Shown here: positions 36,430 to 48,599 of the stretch, piece after piece
Position numbering within the stretch: position 1 is the stretch's first letter
Layout of the letters: each line of letters opens with the position of its first letter
NCBI RefSeq assembly: GCF_012489685.1
Contig: NC_080042.1
Coordinates: forward strand, 55,232,066 to 55,296,065
Length of the DNA: 64,000 bases
Origin: Lotus japonicus
Taxonomy: Eukaryota; Streptophyta; Magnoliopsida; Fabales; Fabaceae
Direction: 5' to 3'
Position numbers and translations under genes: made by a program
The notes under the pieces: model-generated
What the model was told of the DNA's origin: nothing
The model's database searches: none
Seen by the model: only the letters and a program-made list of their open reading frames with translations

Positions 36430-39400
36430 TCTTCCGACATCCATTGCAAAAAGTAACTTATCGGGTAAAATAGTTTTACACCGACTTTGCATTAGTCACC
36501 TAAAGTACAAGGAAACCTCTGTTGAGTTTTGGAATTCTGTCGCCAAAACCTATCTTAGAATTCACGGAGAATGAAGCCGGAAAAATCGGAATCGCGAAAC
36601 TTTCATTTTCCAGCGTTTTTCCATCCTCTATATATAGCAAGAAAATGAGAAAAATTGCAAAACTTACCCATTTTCTTCCCAAGAGGCCGCGAGTTTGAGA
36701 GGAGAGGGAGAAGAGAAGATTTTCGCCGTTTCTTGCTTGATCGTCGATCCAACAATTGCTACTTGAAGGTATCGAGGTATAGTCGCTAATCCTTACCTCT
36801 GATCGTCGTTTCCGTAGCTTTTCACTATGTCTTTCTGTGCTCTTAGTTTTGAGGTTTTTGCAAAACTATCCAGATAATTCCATTTTTCTATCTAAACATC
36901 TTCCCTACGTGCTCCTGAGCATGTTGAGCGAATAATATTACGCCGATTCTCGAAAAACTACCGTCGAGTTTCAATTCTGCTTCAAATACCCATTTTGGGA
37001 CAAAGTTCCGTCCTTTGGGATGAAAACTATCGCCTTAGCTTAGTGCTAGTAGGATTAGTTGTCATAAACGTCGTAGGTGACGTCCCCATCTAATTTGTTT
37101 TTCGAAATTCCAATTTTGAAATTCTGAGCTAAAAATATTGACCAAAATACCCCTGCGACAGTTTTCGATCCGATAATTTTTCCGAGTTTAGAATAACCTT
37201 AGTTACGGCTAATAATAACCTAGGAACCAAGTTTGATCGAAGAAAAATCGACACACACAATTACCATGTGTGGCCGAGAGCACCCTAGGAGGAGGAGGAA
37301 AATTTCTTTTTCAAAAACTTGTCCTTTCGCGCTAGATTATCGTACCTCGGAGTATATACTACTTCGTGTAACCTTAGTGAGTATTGATTGCTGAGTTTTT
37401 GATAGATTCTGATGGAATTCTGTGGTTTTTACTCTAAAGGTTCTTTTGAGGAATTTCCCGAGGAACAAGGAGCTGATTGTGAAGGAACGTTCGAAGAGAA
37501 CCCTGGAGAATCTACAGGTGAGGGCTACTCACTGAAGTATTAGTTAATGCTTTAGGTGTCGACGCTTTCGACTTGATTTACTGTTTATGCACTTGTTTGT
37601 GTTTGACTGGGAAATGTTTTCTGAGGCTTCGGCTGACAATGATGATTATTCATCTATTGACTGTTTTTGAGCTTGACTTACATGTTATATGCTAAGTGGT
37701 TAATCTAGGATGTGTGATATTTTCCCTATATGCTAAGTGTTACATGATTAATCTAGGATGTGTTGATATATGTGCCATGATTGTTGGAGTGTGCTGACTT
37801 AACTATGCTATTACACATATATCTGTTATGCTTCAGAGTGAGGATAACGGGCAGGTCATGCCGATTTTATTTTGAGATTTTGGGAAAGTTTGACAGGACG
37901 AACGGAGATTCGGGCCTTGTTATTGTTTTAGTGGATCGAGACATTCTCTGGGAATTACTTGGGAATATAGAATCTTCGAAAACTCGTAGGAAATACGATA
38001 AGACTAAAAGGAAGCTATTTTTACAAGGAAAACTCATAAGATATTAAACAACCTCTAAATCTTTAAATAATGATAACACTCTCGGATGCAAGCTTTGGAA
38101 TTGAATATCAGTTTTGGAAAAATGAGAATTGTCGTCGAGTCCAAGTTTTAGGAAAACTGTAAGTTTCTGAGTATGTTGATACTCCTTCGCTCTTTGAGCA
38201 GTTTGTTTAGCCATCCAAGGGATGAGCCGAGAAGCTTCACTGAGGCGTGAGACCTTGTGAAAGTGTGAATCTTCATTGAGGCGTGAGACCTCGTGAAAAG
38301 CATGGATCTTCACTGAGGCGTGAGACCTCGTGAACAGCATGGAACTTCACTGAAGCGTGAGACTTCGTGCAAGTGTGTAAATTCACTGAGGCGTGAGACC
38401 TCGTGAAAGCATAAAACTTCACTGAAGCGTGAGACTTTGTGAATGTGTGAGATTTCACTGAAGCGTGAGACTTCGTGAAAGTACAGGTGACTCGAAGAGT
38501 TATCATGAGTGATTGCACTCAGTTTATGATTAATTGTATTTTGTCGCAGAATCGACTTTTACCTTAGGGTATTCTTTTTAGAGACAATAAGTTAGCTAGA
38601 ACACGTGGCGACGTGTCGAGTGAGGTCGGAGACGTTGTTTGGCTAATCACTTTGCATTCATGCACTCAATTTGAGGTATTAACACGGGACGAACTCCGGA
38701 CCTCGATGGATTCCAAAATGGTCATAAGACCCGGATTTCCGCGTAAGAGCGCTGTTAGGTGACTCTTAGTAGCAGACCAAAATGGCAGGCCTTCGGGTTT
38801 TATGCTGATCTGGCTACCTTTGTGTGGTGTAAGAGGCACGCGGGCCGAAATGGTCCCATCGTGGCTGGTGCTAGGGCTGATCCGTTGATGTCCATCCTTT
38901 TTCCGGAATGCATTTGGTTAACTGGGTTAACCGACATTTGCATTTCATGCACCATGCATACTGACTTAGTTGTTGAGTGTGTTTGATACTTGTTAATCGT
39001 ATTTGATGCATGTTATTTGTTATTACTGTTGTTTATATTCATTGTGGAATATACAACCCTAGGATGCTATCTCTAACTTATAAGCCTAAGTGACTATCTC
39101 TTATCTGTATCTATTGGAAATATTATTTACATAATTCTTTGGAGTTGACCCTCGCGTCTTCTGTGTGTGCTTTGGCGGACTACGCCCATTGTCAGATGTC
39201 TTTGGCGGACTGGTTCACGATGGTCCACCCTTCGGGGGGGAGTAGATACGAGATGATAGATCAGGATGACTCCGGCGCGTGGGTGGTCGACCCCGCTGGC
39301 CATCGAGCGACGTACTCGGGGAGGATCATGGAGGATCGTGTCGACAGCTTAGGACACTTGACGAAAGGAGTGCTGAGGATGGTGTACACAGACTTGGTCG

Positions 39401-39926
39401 TTCTGGATTCAGATTCGGACGACGATCACGCTAGCATGTAGGATTGAGTGTTAGTGTGAGCTCCTCGAGACAGGATTAGTGTAGGAGTAGAGTCTTAGCT
39501 CTGACCGTCATGTTTTCTATTTGGGGACATGGTAGTTTCCTACCGATAGCTTTTTGTGTGGTTTCTCTACGGGAATCACGGAGAGTTGGTTGGACTAGGG
39601 GGTCTTGTTTTAGGCCGTTTGGGCTAACTCATCCTCACTTTGGAGGGTTTGTGTTGCGGACACTTAACCTTTTCTCCTGGATTGTACATTTTGCCTACGG
39701 GCGTTACTTTTTGTTACTTCCCGTCACTGGAGGTTTACTCGTGACGTGGTTTGCTACTTACAGCGGGGGCTGTAATTATTATTGTATATTAGTTCTGTTA
39801 TCTTTCGTAGTCGAGCTTTATTTCTTTCAGTCTTGCTTATATTATCGAAAAAAAATATTCACGTTTTTTTCTGCTTAAGTTTCTTTTTGGTTACTAAAGT
39901 GACGCCACCGAAATCGGGGTGTTACA
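36430..39926 (-). mobile_element. Probable solo LTR or degraded LTR retroelement
   Basis: The right boundary on the minus strand starts TGTAACACCCCGATTTCGG, a terminus often seen in plant LTR elements. It sits inside copy A of the duplication, where copy B has no counterpart. No gag, RT or integrase motif is visible in 3.5 kb; small frames (38759-38986, 39139-39441, 39510-39878) are unrelated to known domains. The left end is not certain and no target duplication was found. It contains the 36-bp minisatellite at 38238-38483. Confidence 0.5.
38238..38483. repeat. Minisatellite, ~36 bp x 7
   Basis: The motif CACTGAGGCGTGAGACC (or CACTGAAGCGTGAGACT) starts at 38238, 38274, 38311, 38348, 38384, 38420 and 38456. 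Each is followed by a .TCGTGAA. variant. Period is 36-37 bp. Unit variants of the GGCGT and AGCGT types are partly interleaved. Confidence 0.93.
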
Positions 39927-40410
39927 TAAGCGGGTAAGCAAACCAAAAACATTTAAAAACTGGACAGTTCAACCAAAGGTGGCTTACGGTTTCTGACTCA
40001 CCATGATTTGACAACCTAATCATAGGTTAGTTATTAAAAGTATACGAAAAACTAATCCTAATACATTCGCAAGGACCATTAACATAAGTTTATAATCCTT
40101 TAATAGTGCAAAATACAAAACAGGATAGGGTTGAATTTTGGAAGGAAAAATTCGATGAATTCAGTTTCGGATTTCAAGTTTGAGACAGTAAACTATGGAT
40201 CGAACCATGAATCCAAACATATATAAATATTAATGTTTTGTTATGATTAATTTCACTTCCTTACATTTTGTCGAGAGAAATTAGTAACTGGCTCGTTAAT
40301 TCACCTCAAAAACTTTTTGTTTAATTCACTTATTTCCTTTGATATAAAGATATATATCCTCACGAATTGAAAACATCAACATTTTAATGGGACTCACTCT
40401 TTCACACTTA

Positions 40411-40934
40411 CACTCTGTTTGGTAGAGTAAAGATAGATAGAGAAGAGAGAATTTGAGTAGAGAGAAATATGTGAGAAATATAGTAGATTTAGAGGTTGTT
40501 TGGTATGATAAAAAGAGAAGAGAAATGGAGAGGAGAGAGTTTTACTTTTTGTATTTAAAAATGAATATTTGTAATATAAAAACATTTCTAGAGTTTAGAA
40601 GGCAATTACTGGCGGTCGGAAACAGCAAATAAAGTACATTTGTGATTAAGAATATTAATTTGTCATATTAAACAATTTTCTGGGGGCTTGATGTGACATC
40701 TGGTGGTCCAAACTGCCAGTAAAGTGTGAAATATCAGAATTAAAAAAAAAAAATACGGACCAGCCTATCTCTCTCCAATTTGGAGAGACAAAAAATGTGG
40801 TGGGTCCCACCACTTTTTCTCTCCTCTAACTCGCTCTTCTCACTTACCAAACACACATACTTCTTCCTTCCTCCCCCTAACTCTCTCTCTTCCCCATCTC
40901 TCTCTACCCAAACTCTCTCCTAACAAACAAAGTG
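40411..40934. mobile_element. Non-autonomous TIR element with TTA duplication (524 bp)
   Basis: TTA lies at 40408-40410 and 40935-40937. The left end is CACTCTGTTTGGTAGAG and the right end, inverted, is CACTTTGTTTGTTAGGAG. Both lead into GAGAGA-rich subterminal tracts. A 3-bp TTA duplication fits a Tourist/PIF-type MITE; CACTA cannot be excluded. No coding capacity. Confidence 0.65.
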
Positions 40935-41099
40935 TTAGTTTCATGTTGCATTACTTTTACTAATTTTTTTTTTCATTTTTTATATTCCAAATTCAATATT
41001 ATTTTAACAGAGTTCCGATTAATCCACCTAATCACCCCTGAATATCATCAGTTTGGAGAAAATTATCATACATAAAAATTAACTTCGGATAATGTGTTT

Positions 41100-41490
41100 T
41101 TGGTAGAGTTGCATGCGGTTTTAAATGTTGTGGAGATGGTCATGAGCATTAAGATACCTAGAGTTGTTATTGAGAGTGATTTCATGGAACTGGTTCAGTT
41201 CCTCAATACCCCCTTGATGAATCTCATCAGTTCGTGTATTTAGCGCATTATATATGTCATTTGCAGGAGGTTCATGGGTCAATATGGTTTCAGCATGTTC
41301 ATCATGAGACCAACTCGCTTGCGGATTATTTAGCTCGTGTGACTACTGGTTTTCCCTTTGGCTTGCATACTTTTTCCTCTCCGTTTGGAGAGTGCTATAT
41401 TGCTCAAGACAACCTAGGTTTTTCTCCTAATTGTTTGCCCGCTTCTGAATAGCGTTTTGTTTGCTGGGGCGTACCCTTCTCTTATAAAAA
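41100..41490 (+). pseudogene. LINE fragment: RNase H remnant
   Basis: The + strand shows ELHAVLNVVEM, VVIESDFMELVQFL, a stop, and then in another frame HHETNSLADYLARV. This is the order seen in plant LINE RNase H domains. A short A-run near 41484 could be the old poly(A) end. Frame breaks make it non-functional. Confidence 0.72.
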
Positions 41491-42824
41491 AACATTATTT
41501 TGAAAACTAAATATAACTAATTGAAAAAAGTGGTTGCAGATAAAAGATATATTCTTCAAAATCTTGAAATAATTTAAAAAAAATCAATATACTAAATTAT
41601 TAATAAAAAACTGTTTTCTAGCATGAAAACTAATCAAATATTTTTATGCTGCAAGCCTGCAACCAAAAAATCACGGTAATGGAGTGAAACATAGCCTTTC
41701 TGTTATTGAAAAAGACTACCACTTAAATTAGAGCTATCTCATGCTTGACAGTTAAAAAACTACTTCAGAACAACCAATATCTTCTCTTGGCAGTATGATT
41801 CATATGGAAGTTTTCCTACTCTGTTTTGAACTAGAAGTTTTCCTATTCTTCCTCTCCAATAAATTGGATTATTCATGTTACTACTGTATGTCAAGATCAT
41901 TACTATCATATATTCATATCATAGGAAAACTAAAAGAATCAAACGTTATATTGATGGTAATAATTACAAGTCCAACCAAACATGATTATTTGTTTCCCTA
42001 TTTCGACGAGCTAATCTACAAACTTTCCAATATAGTTCCTTCCAATTGTACACAAAAACTCAATTTACAATCAAACACTAAAACAGTACTGCTATAAACC
42101 TGAACATCATTGGGTTTCTGGACGGGTTTAGGTTTTAAAAACTAGCTCTATCAATATTTAGGATTGGGTGAAAGACAAGTACAACTCGACTCAATTCGTC
42201 CCATGAACACTCCTATGAGATATGTATCTCACTGTATAGTTAGATTAGAACATTGTACCATACAAGTTGTGGTGCAAATAATCCAATATAAGTGTAGCTT
42301 CTTCTATAATTCATAATATGATTGGGAACTACTGGTTTTACATAGTGAGAAGTATTTATAATTCTTTTATAAGATTTGAGATTGTCATTCAACTTGTCTA
42401 CCGAGTCAACATGAACTCGCCCTTTTGTAGCTCAGTCTTTCTTAAACATGTATCTTAATTATCAGATTTCTTTGGATATAGAGACGAGTTCGGGTTTAAA
42501 ACTTAACCTGATTACTCCCTTCGTTCCTATATAACTGACACTATTTCTAGCTGAATTTTGTTCATAATTATCTGCCACTTTACAAAGTTCAAGAGAGCAT
42601 TAATTATACTTTACCAATTGTACCCTTCATTTATTGATGGTAGAAAAATTAAAAAGTTAGAATTAATAAGAGAGATAAATGATATAATAAGAAGTTAAAT
42701 TGTGGAACGCAGAGAACTTGGCTACTTGGTAAACAATTGGGTCTGAAACCGCGAGGATCAGAAGCGTTGATGCTTCGTGGTTTAGAGGCTCAAATTCGTC
42801 AAAATCATCCCCACCTCAGTTAAT

Positions 42825-43463
42825 ATGTCAGGTCCGTGGTTGACTTGGAACGTCCGTGGGCTCGGAGATAGAACAAAAAGAGAGGCAGTCAAAAAGGCAG
42901 TGATGCAACTGAAACCAGAACTTGTGTTGTTACATGAAACTAAATTGAATGAACAGAGGCAGCGTACAGTAGCTTCTTGGTCTCAAAGTATGAGTATGCA
43001 GCATGCTGAGTCTTCTTCTGTGGGATCAGCAGGTGGTTTGATGTGTTTGTGGCGGGAGAGTTATCTGCAGGTCTTGACAGTGGCAGTTGAAACATGGTTT
43101 ATTCTAATGACTGTGAAGCTCCCTAATTTTGATAATACAGTATTGGTAGGAAATATCTATGGCCCTCATTCAGAGGTGGAACGCAGACAATGTTTTGAGG
43201 CTCTAATGCAACGAGTTATGCGTCATGGGGGGTTAGTGTGTCTTGGTGGTGATTTTAATGCAGTTTTGCTTGGATCCGAACGGTCCTCAGGAGGTGTTCT
43301 AGATGCGGGTGATTTATCTTTCCAACAGTTTGTGCAGGACAGCAACTTATTGGATTTGCCTTTGAACAATGGAGAGTACACTTGGTTCTCAAGCCGCAAT
43401 GACGGGTTGTGGTCTCGCCTGGATCGGTGGTTGGTGTCTGAAGAGGCCGTGGGAAGCTTTTAG
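42825..43463 (+). pseudogene. LINE AP-endonuclease domain (truncated ORF2)
   Basis: The 212-aa frame carries endonuclease/exonuclease/phosphatase motifs: TWNVRGLG at the start, LLHETKLN (catalytic Glu), GNIYGPH, and GGDFNAVL. A Trp-Ser-x-LDRWL segment lies near the end. The frame stops after GSF, where intact ORF2 would go on into RT. The deletion removes everything downstream. Confidence 0.88.
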
Positions 43464-43595
43464 GTGCTGCTGCATATTTAAAAAAAAATAAAAATAAATA
43501 TCAATGTATGTTGGTGCCTTGCTGAGATTTCGATATCCGCTAATTGTTGTTGGAGCTTGCTGTTTTTTGGCTGCTGTATGCTGGTGCTGATACTG

Positions 43596-43850
43596 TGGAC
43601 ATTCGCTGATGTTGTTGTTGTTATCGTTGCTGTTGCTGTCGCTGTTGTTGTTGTCGTTGTGGTGTTTGTTGTTACTGATATCTGTTTTGATGTTGCTGTT
43701 GCTGCTGTTGCTGTCGTCGTTGTTTGCTGTTGCTGTCATCGTTGTTTGCTGTTGTTGATATCTGTTTTTCTGTTGCTGTTACTGCTGTTGCTATCGTCGT
43801 TGTTTGCTGTTGCTGATATCTGTTTTTCGCTTACTGTTGCTGCTTTATTC
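43596..43850 (+). repeat. GTT/GCT triplet-rich tract in the LINE 3' region
   Basis: Imperfect runs of GTTGCT, GTTGTT and GTCGTT fill this stretch. A longer unit containing GATATCTGTTTT recurs about every 55-60 bp, at about 43676, 43757 and 43815. It has no coding meaning: no stable frame was found. Confidence 0.8.
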
Positions 43851-46800
43851 TCGTTGCTGTGTGGTTTATGCTATTTTTCCTGTTTGGTTTTGGAGCTGTT
43901 TTACTGATGACTATTCAAGTCTGCTACGGACTACGGATTTGCAAAGGAATATTTACTACTGTCTTGATTAATTTCTTTAGTTGCAGTTTGGCTTTCCCAA
44001 GTCGGTGGTACTCTTTTTCCTTGCTAGGTTTTTATCCCATTGGGTTTTTCCTAGCAAGGTTTTAATGAGGCTACCTCTTGGGATTCTGTTAGAAGCTATT
44101 CTGTGGGTTGGTGGTGGGTTTGTGCATTTCCTATTGCACCTTTGCTGTTGTAATGGTCTTTCTTGGACATCTTGTACTTCCTCTAGTCTTGGGTCACAAT
44201 TTTGGCTCAGGCATCATTATCAATAATATACATTTCATTTTCAAAAAAAAAAAAAGTTAAATTGTAATTTTAATAAATTAAGAATATTAATTGTTATTTC
44301 TTAATACTTGTGCAACAACCTTAAAGTGTCAGTTATATAGGAACGGAGAGAGTAATACTTAAAGGTTGGGAAAAGGAATGACTATAATTTTAATAGTCTA
44401 ATAGTGAGTGAGGGCTGCCATAAGGTTGTGATTTAAGAGGTGTCGTGAAGAACTGTGAATTAAGTATTCTTAACTGTGAATTAAGTATTCTTAGGTGTGG
44501 AACCAGCAGGCTGCATTCCAATTCCACCACCAACTCATTCCTTTAAAACATAACCCTCCTAGACACAAGTTTTTTGGTTTATGGTTTAAAGAGTTATTAG
44601 TTGCATATCAAAATTTGTTGTGTAGATTATGTATGTTAAAATTCTAAGGAGATTTTCTGATGAATAAAAATAAATTAAAAAATTCTATAAGGAGGAGGAG
44701 TTGTGAGTAAGAGCGTCTGCAAACGCTTATTTATAAGTTATTAACGGTTTTAATTGTTGATAGTCCATAATAATAAATAAAAAAGCCCGCAAAGTTATTC
44801 CCTGACGGAAATTTCAATTTTGAAATTATCGGCGGCGACAATTTCAAATTTTGAAATTACCACCAGTTTTGGTCGTCGGTAAAGCCATTTGTAATTTGGC
44901 GGTAACTAGTTCTACCAAAAATTTATTTACCACTTTACCGATGGCCTGATAACAACGACATGTTGCTACGGTTTTCTTTCAGTAAAAGCCGCCAATAATA
45001 AGGTCTTTTCTTTTAGTAATATCCCTAGACCACATGTTGTCTCCTTTCCTCCTCCTCATTTCCATGTCTCAACCATCTATACCAATAACCTTCGGGACTA
45101 TACCAGCACCTACATGTGGGGTTCCGAAAGAATTGTCCAAGAGCTTTATTATCAATATACTCTAAGAAAAGAAACCCCTAACTGGGTTACGTGTCCTTCT
45201 CTCAAATTTTTGGATTATTTAAGTTTTCTCCTTCATTTTTAGTTCTGCTCTGTTTCTTTGAATTTCCCTCCCTAATTCAAAAATTTGTTTTGAAAAAGTT
45301 ATGCTAAGGTCAGACATGTTAGAAAGAGAAATAATAAAAAATTGAATAAATCTTATCTCTTTCCAAATCCGGATTTTATCTCTAGAAGAACCAAAAAAAT
45401 CCATCTGTTGTTCTTCTAAGTTGGTCTTCTACAAGCATCTCTCATCTGAATCTTCTTCTCTACAACTTTGAATTGAACTCTACCTGGAAAGGTCTTCTTT
45501 GCCATTTGTTTTGTGACAAAATCTGTTAGAAAAGGTCTTCTTTGCTATCCGAAGAGTTGGAGCTCCCCTCATAACCTTTTTTGTTTGTCGCAATCCACAA
45601 ATATTTTCCTTCCTTGCAGCGCGGTCAGGGTAAGAGGATCTGCTGCTGTTTGAAACCCTCACTTAAGATTTCTGCCTCACTGCCCCTAGGTCTGCTACCC
45701 AAACCCGTGAAATCTCACTGTCTGGATCTGATGCAAGGTTAAACCATTTTCATCTTATTCGAATTTTTTGTTAGATAATTCTAATTGCAATTTTGAATTT
45801 TCTTCCTTGCTCTTTTAGTTTATATCTTACATTGTGATTTGAATTGAGAATCTCATTGGTGTTCGGTGTTCCTAAATACGTTGTAGGTTAGAGATGGGAA
45901 TCTCACTGATAACCAAGGTCCCTTTCTAATTTTAGTTATTATCTTCTTTTATTTCTGCAAAAATTAGTCTTCAAAAGCCTAATATGCGTAGATATAATGT
46001 TTTGAGCTTAATTTTTTCTTGATTTTCCGTTACAATCCTTGGTTTTCATCTTCTTATGTATGGGATTTTGTTCTAATCTTCTATAATGATTAAAGCATAT
46101 ATTTCAAACAATTTTTCTGTTGGAGGCTGGCAAATTGCTACACAGTTTCAACAAATTTCATTAGATTTTAGTATTGTTGAAATTGAGAAAATTAGATATT
46201 AGTATTGATTGGACTTCATCTTTATAATTATATCTTTCTTTTGGTTTCTTTTTGTCTGATTCTTCTTTCCTCTATTTTGCGCAACAGAACTGAATCTCTG
46301 GGTTGACGGGACGAAATATGATCACCCGTGGTTTTACAAACAGAATCCCTCAACTCTAAGGTTAGTTCATTCTCAAGATAGAAGCTGCATTTGCTCTTTA
46401 ACATGTTTTTGCTGCTAAAGCTTTTCCCCCCTTTCAATTGTATTGTTTCTACTACTCATGCTAATAATGTACAGTTCAACTACTCATGCTAATAATTGCA
46501 ATGATGACATATTACTATCATGTGCTGTAATTGTGAATATTAAGTTTAAATCATGGTATAAATTTTGATTATTCTTCATGATTTATTATCCTCTAAGATC
46601 CAATGTTAAGTTTACTATCATGTGTTGTTTTGTTTGTGTTTATATCACCAAAGTAAGCCTCTCTATACTATGTATTTTGTGTACTTTTTTTTATTACTAA
46701 TCTGCTTTTTAGAAAAAACTCGTCTTTATACTCTATTGAAATCTCAATATTTCATTCTACCCATACTATTATACTAATCTGATCTATTGTTGATTTTTAG

Positions 46801-48599
46801 TTGAAGTTGGAAACTACCAGCATACTTTAGCTTTTCAGAACTATAAGTTCTTGAAAAACCAAATTGGGCTACTTCTTTAGATATTGACTGACATTTATCT
46901 TTGATATCTACAGATGATCAGCAAGAAGAAGAATAGAGTCCAAAACAAATTGGATGCGAACTATGATAAGATCTCCGAGTGGAGCTGCTTCAAATAACCA
47001 TTCTGATACAGGTGAGCTATGATTGTTAGCTATTTTCCAATGATCATATCTTCCTTATGGTGAATTAGATAGTATATATATTGCAATTGGTTTCCATTGT
47101 GCATAATCTGCTGGCTTCCTTCATTCCCCATTGAATAATATCCCTTCTACTTTGTTCTTGATTTATAATTGTTCTGTATTTCCTACTTTTTACTATCAGT
47201 TGAATACATTCCTTGCTGCTGGGGATGTTGTTAATGCTGTTTTTATTTATGGGTCTAAAATTAAAGAGTTCCTTGGTACTGATTCGACTTTCTCCTTGAG
47301 CATTTAATAAGGCTCATTTCAATTCTAAAGTAAAAGTCCATCCACAACTAAATTATTTTAAAGAACATGATGATATTAATCCATTAAGAACCAAGACGGA
47401 TAACCCTTTCTTTCTACATATAATGCGAGATGTTTGCAACTTCAACGCGTAATTTGTAACTTTGAGGACAAGAAAAATAGTTTCAATCATTTAGATATAT
47501 GTCAAGAGTCAAATATTAGATTCAAGTCAAATATAGTGTTTTTTTTCTCTATTGTCATTCTATTCGTAGAACTCTTTGTTTGGTTCTCTGACATTCTCAC
47601 CAAATAGCATGTAGAAGCATTGCTGAATGAGAAGATTAAGAAGAGGAATCTGTTTAGTTCATGAATGCAATTAACAATGAATTTCTCACTCTATCCAACA
47701 TTTATTTAAATAGCTGTCATCTAATGTTGCTCTTCTTTCCTATCTGCGTCTTTTTCTCCTCACAATCCTGGTGGTTGGAGATTTTAACAACCATTGCTTA
47801 ATATTTCATGGAAACTATAGCTAAATACTAAATAGTATGCTTATTCTTGCAGACTAACTTGCATCTGGTTTCTAAGCTGCTGAGGCCTTCGGGTGATATG
47901 TGACAATGTTGGAACAACTAGAGGTGGCTCTAGATGCTGATAAGATTAGTAATCTTTTCTGTATATGTTTTAAGTGTGTGCTGTAGGTCGTTGTTGTCCT
48001 TCATCCAGGGAGGGCTAATGTGTCCAATGTACTTTCATGTATGGTTTTGTTTGATTTTTAGTATGTTAGGTTTGCAATTGAAATTTATAACTTTAAGTAG
48101 CTGTTAATTGACAACAAGGCTTTTAAAGAATTCTCAAAGCTTAAATTTTCTACTTTTTGGAAATTTAATGTAATGAACTGAGTTTTACATCTTCTGAAAG
48201 CAAGAAACTAGCCAATATGCTTTGTATAATCGCTTTTTGGAGGGCTAATGTGTCCAATGCACTTTTATGTTCTTTAAAATCCTTAGATGTCTTCACTAAA
48301 AGTCATACAAAGCTTCACGTTAATCAACGGGGAGCACCTATTAAAGCAGCTTTTCTGTCACTTTGCTTTCGTTAGGCAAGACCTGTTATAGGCAAGGCTA
48401 CAACCTTCTTTCTTTAAGCATCTAAAACTGTTTAATTTTGTTGTTTGGTTTAAATATGTTGTTTGAGTTATGTATTTTGTGGTTCAAAATGGTTTGTTAA
48501 ATCGTTTGACCGAATTGGACGATAATGGGATGATTTATGAGAATTGTAAACACTGAAGAGCTTATTGATGTACATGCTAACTGAAAATAATAATTTTTT

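Larger units (their letters stand above)
34552..40128. repeat. Segmental duplication, copy A (interrupted)
   Basis: 34552-35925 and about 40002-40128 align with copy B (42101-50528) in the same order and orientation, with scattered substitutions and small gaps. Copy A lacks the Stowaway, LINE and Helitron present in copy B. Instead it carries LINE and LTR-like sequence at 35926-39999. Clear shared anchors include TATGTATCTCA.TGTATAG near 34681 and 42221, and GGAGACTAGCGAATGAAGAG near 35819 and 50241. No gene is encoded. Confidence 0.88.
42704..44253 (+). mobile_element. Internally deleted LINE with 12-bp duplication
   Basis: The duplication AAGTTAAATTGT lies at 42692-42703 and 44254-44265. 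Poly(A) ends the element at 44243-44253. The 5' part encodes an endonuclease domain. RT, zinc-finger and RNase H regions are absent, and the 3' part is a noncoding region with GTT/GCT triplet repeats. It is therefore a deletion derivative that still ended as a normal target-primed insertion. Confidence 0.85.
42515..44352. mobile_element. Stowaway MITE (~276 bp) split by a LINE
   Basis: The termini CTCCCTTCGTTCCTATATAA and, inverted, CTCTCTCCGTTCCTATATAA are flanked by TA (42513-42514 and 44353-44354). This is the classic Stowaway (Tc1/mariner) pattern. MITE sequence proper is 42515-42703 plus 44266-44352. Copy A reads CTGATCAATACTT at the equivalent site, that is, empty. Confidence 0.9.

Noticed and set aside
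38238..38483. Regular repeats resembling a CRISPR array
   Set aside because: The units are contiguous 36-37 bp tandem copies without unique spacers, and the window is a plant nuclear genome.
39139..39441. 100-aa acidic frame
   Set aside because: It lies inside the TGTAACACCCC element, has no domain or partner exon, and is probably a chance frame in LTR-like sequence.
43557..43907. 116-aa Val/Cys-rich frame and its antisense Asn/Ser-rich counterpart
   Set aside because: Both are translations of GTT/GCT triplet repeats in the LINE 3' region.
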